This document shows, piece by piece, positions 43,692 to 52,585 of a stretch of DNA of 64,000 bases. Positions within the stretch are counted from its first letter, which is position 1, and the number at the start of each line of letters is the position of its first letter. The position numbers and the translations under genes are program-made. The notes below the pieces were generated by a model. It had not been told where the DNA came from, searched no databases, and saw only the letters and a program-made list of their open reading frames with translations. The stretch comes from Microtetraspora sp. NBRC 13810. Lineage in GTDB: Bacteria > Actinomycetota > Actinomycetes > Streptosporangiales > Streptosporangiaceae. The stretch spans positions 62,001 through 126,000 of the forward strand of contig NZ_BSRQ01000011.1 in NCBI RefSeq assembly GCF_030268685.1. Direction: 5' to 3'.

Positions 43692-45176
43692 TCAGGCGAT
43701 CCAGTGCGGCCGGGCCGCGACGGAGAGGGGAAGGTCGTCGGCGAGGGCGGCGGCGAGGCGGCGTACGGCCTCGCGGAGCGTGCCGGAGGGTGTCGTGTAG
43801 GGGATGCGGAGGCGCTGCTCGAAGACGCCGGGGTCGGTGGCGAAGTAGGCGCCGCTCTCGATCCGCACGCCGCAGGCCAGGGCGCGCTCGGACAGCGCGG
43901 CGGCGACGGGCTCGCCCAGATCCACCCAGATGGACAGTCCGCCGGGCGGCAGCCGCCAGGTCCACCCGGGGATGTGCTCGGACAGGGCGGCGACCAGCGT
44001 GGCACGCTGCTCGCGCATCTGGGCGAGGCGGGCCGGCAGCAGATCGTCGGTCCCGGTCAGGAAGGTGAGGGCCAGGAGCTGGTCCAGGACGGAACCGCCG
44101 ATGTCAGTGGCGACCCGCTGACCGGCGAGCTCGGTCACCAGCCGCGAGGGGGCGCGCAGCCAGCCGATGCGCAGGCCGCCCCAGTGGGTCTTGCTCATCG
44201 AGCCGATGGTGACGACCTGACCGGCCCCGCCGGGCGCGGCGCGGGAGGCGAAGGGCGGCGGGGCGGGGACGTCGAGGGCGAGGTCGGCCAGGGTCTCGTC
44301 GACGACCAGCCAGGTGCCGGAACGCTGGGCGGCGCGCAGGACGCGGACGCGCTCCTCGTCCGGCATGAGGCAACCGGTCGGATTCTGGAAGTCGGGGATC
44401 AGGTAGGCCAGCCGGGGCACCACCTGCCGCAGGGTCGATTCGATGATCTCGATGTCCCAGCCGGTGTCGGTCACCGGGATGGAGACGGTACGGAGCCGGG
44501 CGCGGCGGATGGCCTCCAGCGCGTTCGGATAGGAGGGGTTCTCGACCATGATCCGGTCGCCGGGACGGCACATCAGCCCCAGGAACAGCGTGAGCGCGTG
44601 CTGGGCGCCGGAGGTCACCAGGATCTGGTCCGGCACGGTCACCAGGCCCCGCCGGGTGAAACGCTCGGCGACGGCCTCGCGCAGCTCCGGCAGGCCGTAG
44701 GGGTGGTAGCCGGGGGTGTGCGCGTGCTCGGCGAGCCGGGGGGCGACCTGGGCGAGAGCGTCGGCGAGCAGCCGGTCCGGTAACGCGGGGGCGGCCTTGG
44801 CCAGGTCGATCGCGGTGTCCTCGGATCGGAGGAACCGGGTGACGCCGCTGGGGGTGCGGCCTTCCGGCAGGGCCGTCCAGGTTCCGGAGCCCTGGCGGCT
44901 GTGCGCGTAGCCGCTCTCGCGCAGCAGGTCGTACACGGCGGTGACGGTGGCCCTGCTGGTGTTCAGGGCGGTGGCCAGCTCGCGCTCGGCGGGCAGCCTG
45001 ACGTGCAGCGCGATCCGTCCGTCCAGGATCAGCTCGCTGATCGCCCGGGCGAGGTGGCGGTAGGCGGGCCGCATACCCGCCGGGTCGGGCAGCAGGGCGG
45101 CGAGCTGCCGGCTGCCCATCGCCCGCTCGACGCGGTCCCCCCTGTCCACAGGCTGGAACGGCTGCGCCTCGGCCAT
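43692..45176 (-). CDS. MocR-type GntR regulator with aminotransferase domain
   Basis: This 494-residue protein has an N-terminal GntR winged helix (about 35-105; RLPAERELATALNTSRATVT) fused to a class I aminotransferase fold. The PLP lysine is in GSMSKTHWGGLRIGW, and SYPNALEAIRRA and DFQNPTG are also present. MocR proteins sense PLP or amino compounds and usually control an adjacent divergent gene. GGGAGAG precedes the ATG at 45176. The divergent neighbour is a YczE-like membrane protein, a common pairing. Confidence 0.9.
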   Translation of the reverse strand: MAEAQPFQPVDRGDRVERAMGSRQLAALLPDPAGMRPAYRHLARAISELILDGRIALHVRLPAERELATALNTSRATVTAVYDLLRESGYAHSRQGSGTWTALPEGRTPSGVTRFLRSEDTAIDLAKAAPALPDRLLADALAQVAPRLAEHAHTPGYHPYGLPELREAVAERFTRRGLVTVPDQILVTSGAQHALTLFLGLMCRPGDRIMVENPSYPNALEAIRRARLRTVSIPVTDTGWDIEIIESTLRQVVPRLAYLIPDFQNPTGCLMPDEERVRVLRAAQRSGTWLVVDETLADLALDVPAPPPFASRAAPGGAGQVVTIGSMSKTHWGGLRIGWLRAPSRLVTELAGQRVATDIGGSVLDQLLALTFLTGTDDLLPARLAQMREQRATLVAALSEHIPGWTWRLPPGGLSIWVDLGEPVAAALSERALACGVRIESGAYFATDPGVFEQRLRIPYTTPSGTLREAVRRLAAALADDLPLSVAARPHWIA

Positions 45177-45189
45177 ACCACTCTCCCAA

Positions 45190-45215
45190 GATTGGCCATG
45201 CCATCTGGGCCAATC
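45190..45215. promoter_or_regulatory. candidate MocR operator
   Basis: GATTGGCC, ten bases, then GGCCAATC form a perfect 8-bp inverted repeat between divergent genes. On the minus strand TACAGT, a -10-like hexamer, lies directly next to it, so binding would cover the MocR transcription start. Confidence 0.55.
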
Positions 45216-45275
45216 ACTGTACAGACTCGCCGCCAATGACTTGTACGACATATGACCACATCGGAGGCGACCGTC

Positions 45276-46154
45276 ATGGTGCATGAGAGCACGGACGACA
45301 CCCAGCCCAAACCCCGACGCCACGCCGGAGCCCCTGACGTGCGCCATGCCGGAGCCCCCGACATGCACGATGTCGGGAGACCTGGCGTGCACCATGACGG
45401 GGGTCCTGGCGTGCACCATGACGGGGGTCCTGGCGTGCACCATGACGGGAGACCTGGCGGGGAACACGCCGCCGTACCGCCACGGATGGGCCGGCCGCGC
45501 CCGGCTCCTCCACCCCTCACCTACCTCCCCTTCGGCGAGCGCCCGCTGAGACGCCTCCCCCAGTTGTTCATCGGTCTCGCGCTGTACGGTTTCAGCCTCT
45601 CGCTCATGGTGCGGGCCGCGCTGGGCGTCAATCCCTGGAGCGTGCTCTACGAAGGGCTGGAGCAGCACACCTCACTGAGCTTCGGCACGATCAGCGCCGT
45701 CATCGGCGCCCTGGTGCTCCTGCTGTGGATCCCGCTCAGGCAGCGGCCGACCTTCGGCACCGTGGCCAACATCGTCGTGCTGGCCTGCTCGTCCGACCTC
45801 GGCCTCGCGCTCGTCTCCCCGCAGCTCGGCCTGCCGGCCCGGATCGGCCTGCTCGCCGGGGGCGTCCTCCTCAACGGGTTGTCCGTCGCCGTCTACGTCG
45901 GCGCGCGCTTCGGCCCCGGCCCCCGGGACGGGCTGATGACCGGCGCGTCCGCCGTGACCGGGCGCTCGATCCGGCTCGTCCGCACGCTCATCGAGGTCGC
46001 CGTGCTCGCCGCCGGCTGGCTGCTCGGCGGGACCGTGGGCGCCGGGACGGTGCTGTACGCGCTCACGGTGGGATGGATCACCCAATTTTTCCTGCCGTGG
46101 TTCGCCCACCGGAGCGACGCCGAACGAGGCGACCGGGCGGCGCCGTCCCGGTAG
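45276..46154 (+). CDS. YczE/YitT-type membrane protein with repeat-containing N-terminus
   Basis: This 292-residue protein has an unusual hydrophilic N-terminal stretch (about 85 residues) rich in His, Gly and Pro, including the repeats GVHHDGGP. About five TM segments follow, matching the YczE family (LGVNPWSVLYEGLEQHTSLSF-like region, then GTISAVIGALVLLLWIPLRQ). The ATG at 45276 is preferred to 45252 because GGAGG lies just before it. Function is unknown; the family is often controlled by MocR regulators. Confidence 0.75.
   Translation: MVHESTDDTQPKPRRHAGAPDVRHAGAPDMHDVGRPGVHHDGGPGVHHDGGPGVHHDGRPGGEHAAVPPRMGRPRPAPPPLTYLPFGERPLRRLPQLFIGLALYGFSLSLMVRAALGVNPWSVLYEGLEQHTSLSFGTISAVIGALVLLLWIPLRQRPTFGTVANIVVLACSSDLGLALVSPQLGLPARIGLLAGGVLLNGLSVAVYVGARFGPGPRDGLMTGASAVTGRSIRLVRTLIEVAVLAAGWLLGGTVGAGTVLYALTVGWITQFFLPWFAHRSDAERGDRAAPSR
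45381..45452 (+). repeat. three tandem 24-bp repeats inside a coding region
   Basis: Three 24-bp units (45381-45404, 45405-45428, 45429-45452) encode the repeat GVHHDGGP. The first two are identical and the third has a few changes at its end. A partial, more diverged unit precedes them. The expansion stays in frame. Confidence 0.8.
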
Positions 46155-46158
46155 GGGC

Positions 46159-46632
46159 TCACCGCTCGCGGACCCGCTCGGCCACCGCGAGCAGCTCACC
46201 GGCGCCGAACCGGCCGGTGTCGAGCGCGACGGAGACCGCCACCCCCGGCCTCACCAGCCAGAACACCTGATCGTCGGCCTTGAGGCCGGGCCGGGACCCG
46301 ACCTGGACCGCCGTCCACGAGGACGGATCGCGCTCGTGATAGGCGGACATGAAGTCGCGCAGGTGGCCGAGCGTGCCGAACCGGCCGGCCCGCACGACGA
46401 TGACCGTCAGATCGACGGCGTATCCGGCGGCGGTCTTCCTCTCCCAGACCCTTGAGGTGAACCGGACGCCGTCCTCCGGCTCGTACTCGAAGTCGGACAC
46501 GCTCGGGCCCGCGTCACGCGGGACGTGACCGATCACGAACCCGTCAAGCATGTCGCCGCCCTCCGCCGCCGACGGCCCGGCCAGCGTCAGCACCAACCCG
46601 GCCGCGGCCACCAGAACTCGCATCGCTGTCAT
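46159..46632 (-). CDS. small secreted protein of unknown function
   Basis: This protein of about 157 residues has a signal peptide (MRVLVAAAGLVLTLAGPSAA) and a mature domain including SSWTAVQVGSRPGLKADDQ. No family recognised. The start is ATG 46632 or ATG 46623; the latter gives a compact signal peptide. Confidence 0.6.
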   Translation of the reverse strand: MTAMRVLVAAAGLVLTLAGPSAAEGGDMLDGFVIGHVPRDAGPSVSDFEYEPEDGVRFTSRVWERKTAAGYAVDLTVIVVRAGRFGTLGHLRDFMSAYHERDPSSWTAVQVGSRPGLKADDQVFWLVRPGVAVSVALDTGRFGAGELLAVAERVRER

Positions 46633-46716
46633 CACCCGGTGATCGTCACACACTCCGGAGTTCCCCCGTGACGCCCTGTGGATAACCCGTCCCACCAGCC
46701 GGACGCGACATCGGGA

Positions 46717-48045
46717 CTATCGGACCGGGGCGTGTCCGAGTTCCTCGGTCGGGACGCGGTAGGTCTCGCGGGTGGTGGCCACGGCGATCGCGCTGATCCC
46801 GCACAGGATCGCGGTGAAGACGCCGACGCCGATCCAGCCCCGCAGGCCGAGCCAGCCGTCCGGTGACACGATCCCGGCGGCGGAGGCGACCGCGAAACCG
46901 GCGATCGCGAAGCCGATCTGGGTGCCGATCGCCATGCCGGACAGCCGGACCCTGGCGCTGAACATCTCACCGTAGAGGGCGGGCCAGATGCCGTTGGCGG
47001 CGCTGTAGACGACGCCGAGGGTGAGGATCCCGGTGACGAAGATCAGCGGATAGCTTCCGGAGTTGATCGCGGCCAGGTAGGCGAACATCATGACGGGGCT
47101 GCCGACGGCGCCGACGAGGAAGACCGGCTTGCGGCCGATCCGGTCCGAGAGCGTGGCCCACAGCGGGATCGCGACCAGGGCGACGGCGTTGGCCGCGATG
47201 CCGACCCACAGCATGGTGGCCTGGTCGAGCCCGATCTCGTCACTGGTGGCGTAGCTGAGCGCCCACACCGTGAAGATCGTGCTGACGGTGGCGACGAGGG
47301 CCGCGCAGACCACGCGCAGCACACCGCGCCAGTGGTCGCGGAAGAGTACGGCCAGCGGCATCTTCGGCACGGTCCCCTGGGCGACCTCCCGCTCGAAGAC
47401 CGGCGTCTCCGCCAGCCTGCGGCGGATGACCCATCCGGCCACGGCGACTGCCACGCTGAGCCAGAACGGCACCCGCCAGCCCCAGCTCAGCAGTTGCTCC
47501 TCGGGGAGCGCCGCCACCGGGATGAAGACGAAGGTGGCCAGGATCTGCCCGAACTGCGTGCCGTTGAGGGTGAAGCTGGTGAAATAGCCCCGGCGGTCCG
47601 CGGGCGAGTGTTCCAGCGTCATCGAGTTGGCGCTGGCCTGCTCGCCCGCCGCCGACAGCCCCTGCAGAATCCGCAGCAGGACCAGCAGGACGGGGGCCAG
47701 GCCGCCGATCTGCTCACGGGTGGGCAGGCAGCCGATCAAGAAGGTCGACAGGCCCATCAGGATCAGCGTGAAGACCATGATCTTCTTGCGGCCGAACCGG
47801 TCGCCGATGTGACCGAGGACGAAGGCGCCCACCGGCCGGGCGGCGTACGCGACGCCGAAGCTGGCCAGTGACTGGAGCGTGGCGGTGGCCGGATCGGAGT
47901 CGTCGAAGAAGACCCTGGAGAAGATCAGGGCGGCGGCGCTGCCGTAGATGAAGAAGTCGTAGTACTCCAGAGCGCTGCCGATCCAGGCCGCGACGGCCGC
48001 TTTGCGTGGCGTGCCGTGCCGGACGCCGGGCGAACTGTCGGTCAC
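46717..48045 (-). CDS. MHS-family MFS transporter, likely shikimate/quinate importer
   Basis: This 442-residue metabolite:H+ symporter (MHS) family protein has AWIGSALEYYDFFIYGSAAA in TM1, GHIGDRFGRKKIMVF in the TM2-3 loop and twelve predicted TM helices. ShiA and related importers belong here. It is divergent from an aroE/3-dehydroshikimate dehydratase operon, which points to uptake of shikimate, quinate or a related acid. The ATG at 48045 is 178 bases from the operon start. Confidence 0.87.
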   Translation of the reverse strand: MTDSSPGVRHGTPRKAAVAAWIGSALEYYDFFIYGSAAALIFSRVFFDDSDPATATLQSLASFGVAYAARPVGAFVLGHIGDRFGRKKIMVFTLILMGLSTFLIGCLPTREQIGGLAPVLLVLLRILQGLSAAGEQASANSMTLEHSPADRRGYFTSFTLNGTQFGQILATFVFIPVAALPEEQLLSWGWRVPFWLSVAVAVAGWVIRRRLAETPVFEREVAQGTVPKMPLAVLFRDHWRGVLRVVCAALVATVSTIFTVWALSYATSDEIGLDQATMLWVGIAANAVALVAIPLWATLSDRIGRKPVFLVGAVGSPVMMFAYLAAINSGSYPLIFVTGILTLGVVYSAANGIWPALYGEMFSARVRLSGMAIGTQIGFAIAGFAVASAAGIVSPDGWLGLRGWIGVGVFTAILCGISAIAVATTRETYRVPTEELGHAPVR

Positions 48046-48102
48046 GAGTGCTCCTCCGGTGCTCGTGTTCGGCGGTCCCCCGGCTACCGCACGATGTTAC
48101 GA

Positions 48103-48205
48103 ACTAGGTAGTTAATTAACGTAGGCGCAATCGTGCATCCGCCCCGGCGGCCTGTCAACACACCTTCACCCAATCCCGTTCGTGCGTTATAACTAACTCA
48201 CTAGT
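48103..48205. promoter_or_regulatory. paired inverted sites in the shikimate-locus control region
   Basis: ACTAGGTAGTTA (48103-48114) and the inverse-oriented TAACTCACTAGT (48194-48205, reverse complement ACTAGTGAGTTA) agree at ten of twelve bases and flank the divergent promoters. The region is AT-rich for this genome (GTTAATTAAC in between). Probable binding sites for the TetR regulator at 50964. Confidence 0.55.
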
Positions 48206-48223
48206 CCGTACATTAGGAGTGAG

Positions 48224-48373
48224 ATGCCCAGCGTCCAGGTCCTCGACGGACCCCGCCCCGACCTGCCCGGCACGCGCGAACCACACCACGACGGCGCGAC
48301 GCCCACCGCCATCGCCCCCCGAGGCCACGACACCGGACCAGCCCGCCGCAGCCTCGCCGGGAAGGACCGATGA
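48224..48373 (+). pseudogene. aroQ: truncated type II 3-dehydroquinase (aroQ) remnant, 49 codons
   Basis: A frame with a strong site (AGGAGTGAG) encodes a start very like AroQ: VQVLDGPRPDLPGTREP against the family V-L-V-L-N-G-P-N-L-x-L-L-G-T-R-E-P. The catalytic Tyr of the following E-x-Y-G is lost (HHDG), and after about 30 residues the similarity ends. An intact AroQ has about 145 residues. The TGA overlaps the aroE ATG (ATGA), so the remnant now serves as a short translated leader. A new small protein is the alternative, but the motif match is hard to explain by chance. Confidence 0.65.
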
Positions 48374-49215
48374 CCTCCTTCCTGACCGGGCTGATCGGCT
48401 CCGGCATCGGCCCCTCGCTCAGCCCGCCGCTGCACGAACGCGAGGCCGCCCACCACGGACTGCGTTACGTCTACCGGCTGCTCGACACCGACGTCCTCGG
48501 CCTGGACGTGGGCGACCTGATCCGTACGGCCCGCCGCTTCGGCTACGACGGGCTCAACATCACCCACCCGTGCAAGCAGGCCGTGATCCCGTACCTGGAC
48601 GAGCTGTCCGCGGACGCCCGTACCCTGGGCGCGGTCAACACTGTGGTCTTCGACGGCGGGCGCGCGGTCGGCCACAACACCGACTGGACGGGGTTCGCCG
48701 AGTCCTTCGTCCGCGGCCTGCCGGACGCGCCCACCCGCCGGGTCGTCCAGCTCGGCGCCGGCGGGGCGGGCGCGGCCGTCGCGCACGCGCTGCTCACCGG
48801 GGGCGCCGGCCAGGTCACGGTGGTGGACGCCGACCCCGCGCGGGCGACCGCGCTCGCCGCCGAGCTGACCGGGCGCTTCGGCCCCGGCCGGGCCCGTCCC
48901 GCGCCCCGGGACGGGCTCGCCGGGCTGCTCGCCGAGGCGGACGGCCTGGCACACGCCACACCCGTCGGCATGGCCGGGCACCCCGGGCTGCCGCTGCCCG
49001 CCGCGGCGCTGCACCCCGGCCTGTGGGTGGCCGACATCGTCTACCGCCCGCTGGAGACCGAGCTGCTGCGGCGGGCCAGGGCGCTGGGCTGCCGGACGCT
49101 GGACGGCGGCGGCATGGTCGTCTTCCAGGCCGCGCACGCCTTCCGGCTCTTCACCGGCCGCACGCCCGACACCGAGCGGATGCTCGCCCATCTGACCGAG
49201 CTGGTCACCGACTGA
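48370..49215 (+). CDS. aroE: shikimate/quinate dehydrogenase
   Basis: This 281-residue enzyme is of the AroE family. The substrate site SLSPPLHE, the catalytic Lys in NITHPCKQAVI, Asp in NTDWTGF and the nucleotide motif LGAGGAGAAV are present. It interconverts shikimate or quinate with the 3-dehydro forms. The location in a catabolic operon with an importer and 3-dehydroshikimate dehydratase suggests a degradative role in addition to the housekeeping copy elsewhere. Confidence 0.92.
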   Translation: MTSFLTGLIGSGIGPSLSPPLHEREAAHHGLRYVYRLLDTDVLGLDVGDLIRTARRFGYDGLNITHPCKQAVIPYLDELSADARTLGAVNTVVFDGGRAVGHNTDWTGFAESFVRGLPDAPTRRVVQLGAGGAGAAVAHALLTGGAGQVTVVDADPARATALAAELTGRFGPGRARPAPRDGLAGLLAEADGLAHATPVGMAGHPGLPLPAAALHPGLWVADIVYRPLETELLRRARALGCRTLDGGGMVVFQAAHAFRLFTGRTPDTERMLAHLTELVTD

Positions 49216-49226
49216 GGAGGAGCCCA

Positions 49227-50954
49227 GTGCGCACGTCCATCGCCACCGTGTCGGTGAGCGGCACCCTGACGGAGAAACTGGCCGCGATCGCCGCCGCCGG
49301 ATTCGACGGAGTGGAGATCTTCGAGAACGACCTGCTGGCCTGCCCGCTGCCCCCGCAGGACGTACGGCGGCGCGCCGCGGACCTCGGGCTGTCGATCGAC
49401 CTCTACCAGCCGATGCGCGACTTCGAGGCGATGCCGGCGCCCGACCTGCGCCGGGCCGAGCACAAGTTCCGGCTGATGGAGCGGCTCGGCGCGGACACGC
49501 TGCTCGTCTGCTCCAACGTCTCCCCCGCGGCGATCGACGACGACGAACTGGCCGCCGCGCAGCTCCGGCTGCTGGCCGAGCGGGCCGCCGGGCACGGCAT
49601 CCGGATCGCCTACGAGGCGCTGGCCTGGGGCCGGCACGTGCACGACTACCTGCACGCGTGGCGGATCGTCCGGCTGGCCGACCACCCCAACCTGGGCACC
49701 TGCCTGGACAGCTTCCACATCCTGTCCAGGGGCGACGACCCGATCGGCATCGAGGCCATCCCCGGCGACAAGATCTTCTTCCTCCAGCTCGCCGACGCGC
49801 CCCGGCTCGCCATGGACGTGCTCCGGTGGAGCAGGCACTACCGCTGCTTCCCCGGCCAGGGCGGCTTCGACCTCGCCGGGCTGGTCCGGCACGCGCTGAA
49901 CGCCGGGTACGCGGGCCCGCTGTCGCTGGAGGTGTTCAACGACCACTTCCGGCAGGCCGACGCCGGCCGTACCGCGCGGGACGGCATGCGCTCGCTCATC
50001 GGCCTGGACCAGGCCCTTCGCGGCGCCGAGCACCCCGCCGTGCCCACCGGCCTCGCGTTCGCCGAGCTCGCCGGCGGCGCCCCCGTCGGCGGGATGCTCG
50101 CCGCCCTCGGCTTCGCCCGCAGCGGCTCCCACCCCACCAAACCGGTCGAACTGTGGGAACAGGGCGCGGCCCGGTTGCTGCTCAACGCCACCGGGACCGG
50201 CCCCGAGATGATCGCCATAGGGCTGGACAGCCCGGACCCCGCCCGCGCGGTCGAGCACGCGGAGTCGCTGCTCGCGCCGGTGCTGCCGCGCGAGCGCGCC
50301 CCGGGGGAGGCGCCGCTGGACGCCGTCGCCGCCCCGGACGGCACGGAGATCTTCTTCTGCGGCACGGCCTGGCGCGGCGACTTCGGCCCCGCCGCGACGG
50401 TCCCCGGCGAGATCACCCACATCGACCATGTGGCGCTCACCCAGCCCTGGCACCACTTCGACGAGGCCGCCCTCTTCTACCGCAGCGTGCTCGGGCTGCG
50501 CCCGCAGGAGAGCGTGGAGCTTCCCGACCCGTACGGCCTGCTGCGCAGCCGGGCGATGGCCACCGCGCCCGCGCGGGACGAGCACGGCGCGGTGCGGATG
50601 GTGCTCAACGTCGCGCAGGTCGGCTCGGCGGACCCGCCGTGGCAGCACGTCGCGCTGGCCTGCGACGACGTCCTCGCCATCGCGCGCAGGCTGCGCGCCG
50701 ATCATCCGGAGCTGCTGCTGCCGATCCCCGGCAACTACTACGACGACCTCGAAGCCCGCCACGACGTCGATCCCGCGCTCCGGGAGCTGGGCGTCCTCTA
50801 CGACCGGGACGGGCACGGCGAGTTCCTGCACCTGTACACCGTCACGCTGGGCCGGGTCTTCTTCGAGGTCGTGCAGCGGATCGGCGGTTACCGGGGATAC
50901 GGGGCGGTCAACACCCCGGTCCGGCTCGCCGTGCAACACGCGGGCAGTCAATAA
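49227..50954 (+). CDS. 3-dehydroshikimate dehydratase fused to an HPPD-like domain (QsuB type)
   Basis: This 575-residue two-domain protein has an N-terminal TIM barrel of the AP-endonuclease-2 type (about 1-270; FDGVEIFENDLL, LGTCLDSFHILSRG, LSLEVFND). It dehydrates 3-dehydroshikimate to protocatechuate. A C-terminal VOC/4-hydroxyphenylpyruvate dioxygenase-like part follows (about 285-570; ITHIDHVALTQPWHHFDEA, FLHLYTVTLGRVFFEVVQR). This is the QsuB arrangement. GAGGAGGAG precedes the GTG start. Confidence 0.9.
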   Translation: MRTSIATVSVSGTLTEKLAAIAAAGFDGVEIFENDLLACPLPPQDVRRRAADLGLSIDLYQPMRDFEAMPAPDLRRAEHKFRLMERLGADTLLVCSNVSPAAIDDDELAAAQLRLLAERAAGHGIRIAYEALAWGRHVHDYLHAWRIVRLADHPNLGTCLDSFHILSRGDDPIGIEAIPGDKIFFLQLADAPRLAMDVLRWSRHYRCFPGQGGFDLAGLVRHALNAGYAGPLSLEVFNDHFRQADAGRTARDGMRSLIGLDQALRGAEHPAVPTGLAFAELAGGAPVGGMLAALGFARSGSHPTKPVELWEQGAARLLLNATGTGPEMIAIGLDSPDPARAVEHAESLLAPVLPRERAPGEAPLDAVAAPDGTEIFFCGTAWRGDFGPAATVPGEITHIDHVALTQPWHHFDEAALFYRSVLGLRPQESVELPDPYGLLRSRAMATAPARDEHGAVRMVLNVAQVGSADPPWQHVALACDDVLAIARRLRADHPELLLPIPGNYYDDLEARHDVDPALRELGVLYDRDGHGEFLHLYTVTLGRVFFEVVQRIGGYRGYGAVNTPVRLAVQHAGSQ

Positions 50955-50963
50955 GATGGCGGA

Positions 50964-51620
50964 ATGACCCCGCAGCCCGCCACCAGGGAGCGTCGGCGCG
51001 ACGCCGACCGCACCAGGGCGGAGATCCTCAAGGTCGCCGAGCAGGAGTTCACCAAGCAGGGTTACGCGGGGGCGCGGGTCGACGAGATCGCGGCTCTCAT
51101 GCGCACCACCAAACGCATGATCTACTACTACTTCGGCAGCAAGGAACAGCTCTACATCGCCGTCCTGGAGAAGGCGTACGCCGAGGTCCGCGCGGCGGAG
51201 CGGACGGTGGACGTGGAGCACCTCGCCCCGGTCGAGGCCATCCGCACGCTGGCGGAGCTCACCTTCGACCACCACGACGCGCACCGGGAGTTCATCAAGC
51301 TCGTCGCCATCGAGAACATCCACCAGGCCGAGCACATCCGCAAGTCGGAGGCGCTGGCCAACCTGGGCACCCCCGTCCTCGACCTCATCGAGCGCATCCT
51401 CGACGCCGGGACGGCGAGCGGCGACTTCGTCACCGAGGCCGACGCCATCGACGTGCACATGATGATCAGCGCGTTCTGCGTCTTCCGGGTCGCCAACCAG
51501 CACACGTTCGGCACCCTCTTCGGCCGCGACATGACCGCCCCCGAGCACCGTGCCAGGCAGCGCCGCATGGTCGGCGAGATGATCGTCGGCTACCTCCGCG
51601 GCGAGGGCTCCCTGCGGTAG
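50964..51620 (+). CDS. TetR family regulator of the shikimate locus
   Basis: This 218-residue TetR protein has the helix-turn-helix ARVDEIAALMRTTKRMIYYY and a C-terminal domain with repeated His residues (FDHHDAHREF). It is nine bases after the dehydratase gene and very likely co-transcribed, controlling the divergent importer and its own operon through the sites at 48103-48205. Confidence 0.87.
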   Translation: MTPQPATRERRRDADRTRAEILKVAEQEFTKQGYAGARVDEIAALMRTTKRMIYYYFGSKEQLYIAVLEKAYAEVRAAERTVDVEHLAPVEAIRTLAELTFDHHDAHREFIKLVAIENIHQAEHIRKSEALANLGTPVLDLIERILDAGTASGDFVTEADAIDVHMMISAFCVFRVANQHTFGTLFGRDMTAPEHRARQRRMVGEMIVGYLRGEGSLR

Positions 51621-51655
51621 CCCTCGCCGCGTGCGGCGCCGGCCCGGGTGCCGGT

Positions 51656-52585
51656 TCAGCGCTGCCCGGGACCGTCCACGATCCTGGCCTCCAGCCTGGC
51701 CGTCAGGGTGAGGGGGGTACCGGCCGCGATCGTGCCGCCCTTGACGTCCGCGACTCCGGTGTACCCCTTGGTCTGCACGCCGGAGGTGCCGAGGAAGCGG
51801 TAGTCGACGGGGTCGAGGATGAGGTCGTAGCGGGCCGACTCACCGGTGTAGCTGAACGCCACCCCCCGCCTTCCGTCCGCGTCGGCGACCTCCGTGGCGA
51901 CACGCACGCCGGGAATGGTGGCCAGGCCGCGGAACAGCGCCGCCCGCACCTCCGGCGGCAGCGCCTGGGTGCCCATGAGCTGGTAGACGGCCTGGAAGAG
52001 CTGTTCCTCCGCGGAGGGGGGCGTCTGGGGACCATCGACGACCCATTCCATGCCCTCCAGCTTCTGGCGGATCATCGCGAGAACCGACTCGGGGGTGACC
52101 GGCGCCCGGCCCAGGTCCGCCGCGCCGAGCCCCGGGTGGTTGCCCTGGACGAGGAGCCTGCCGTCGGGGTACAGGGCCGCCACCTGCTTGCCGTCCACGC
52201 TGGTCCACTGCTCCCAGACAACGCGCCTGGAGACGTCCACGCCGTAGCCCCCGTCCGCGGACTGCGGCGCCTGGAGCTCCCTGATGTACAGCCACTGGCC
52301 GGCGGACGGCACCTGCCCGCGATCGTCGTAGGCGGCCCGCGCGGCGCGTTCGCCCAGCTCCGACACGCTGGCCACCGGGGTCGTGCGCGGCTGGTCGCGG
52401 GCCACCACCACCCCGGTGCCCACCGTCACGGCCAGCGCCGCCGCGACCGCGAGCCGCCACCCGAGCCGCGGCGCGCGCCGCCTCTCCGGCTCCAGCGCCG
52501 CCGCCAGCAGCCGCCCGCGGGCGGCGTTCCCGGCCGCCGCCGTCATCGGCGGGGTGTCCCGCCGGAAATCCTTGATCGCCTTCAT
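51656..52585 (-). CDS. CU044_5270-family membrane protein coupled to a sigma factor
   Basis: This 309-residue protein has an N-terminal cytoplasmic region of about 40 residues, one TM helix (LAVAAALAVTVGTGVVVA) and a large outer domain. Its gene overlaps the ECF sigma gene (ATGA), as is typical for the CU044_5270 family in Streptosporangiales. It probably senses an envelope signal and restrains the sigma factor, although a canonical zinc-type anti-sigma domain is not seen. Confidence 0.75.
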   Translation of the reverse strand: MKAIKDFRRDTPPMTAAAGNAARGRLLAAALEPERRRAPRLGWRLAVAAALAVTVGTGVVVARDQPRTTPVASVSELGERAARAAYDDRGQVPSAGQWLYIRELQAPQSADGGYGVDVSRRVVWEQWTSVDGKQVAALYPDGRLLVQGNHPGLGAADLGRAPVTPESVLAMIRQKLEGMEWVVDGPQTPPSAEEQLFQAVYQLMGTQALPPEVRAALFRGLATIPGVRVATEVADADGRRGVAFSYTGESARYDLILDPVDYRFLGTSGVQTKGYTGVADVKGGTIAAGTPLTLTARLEARIVDGPGQR

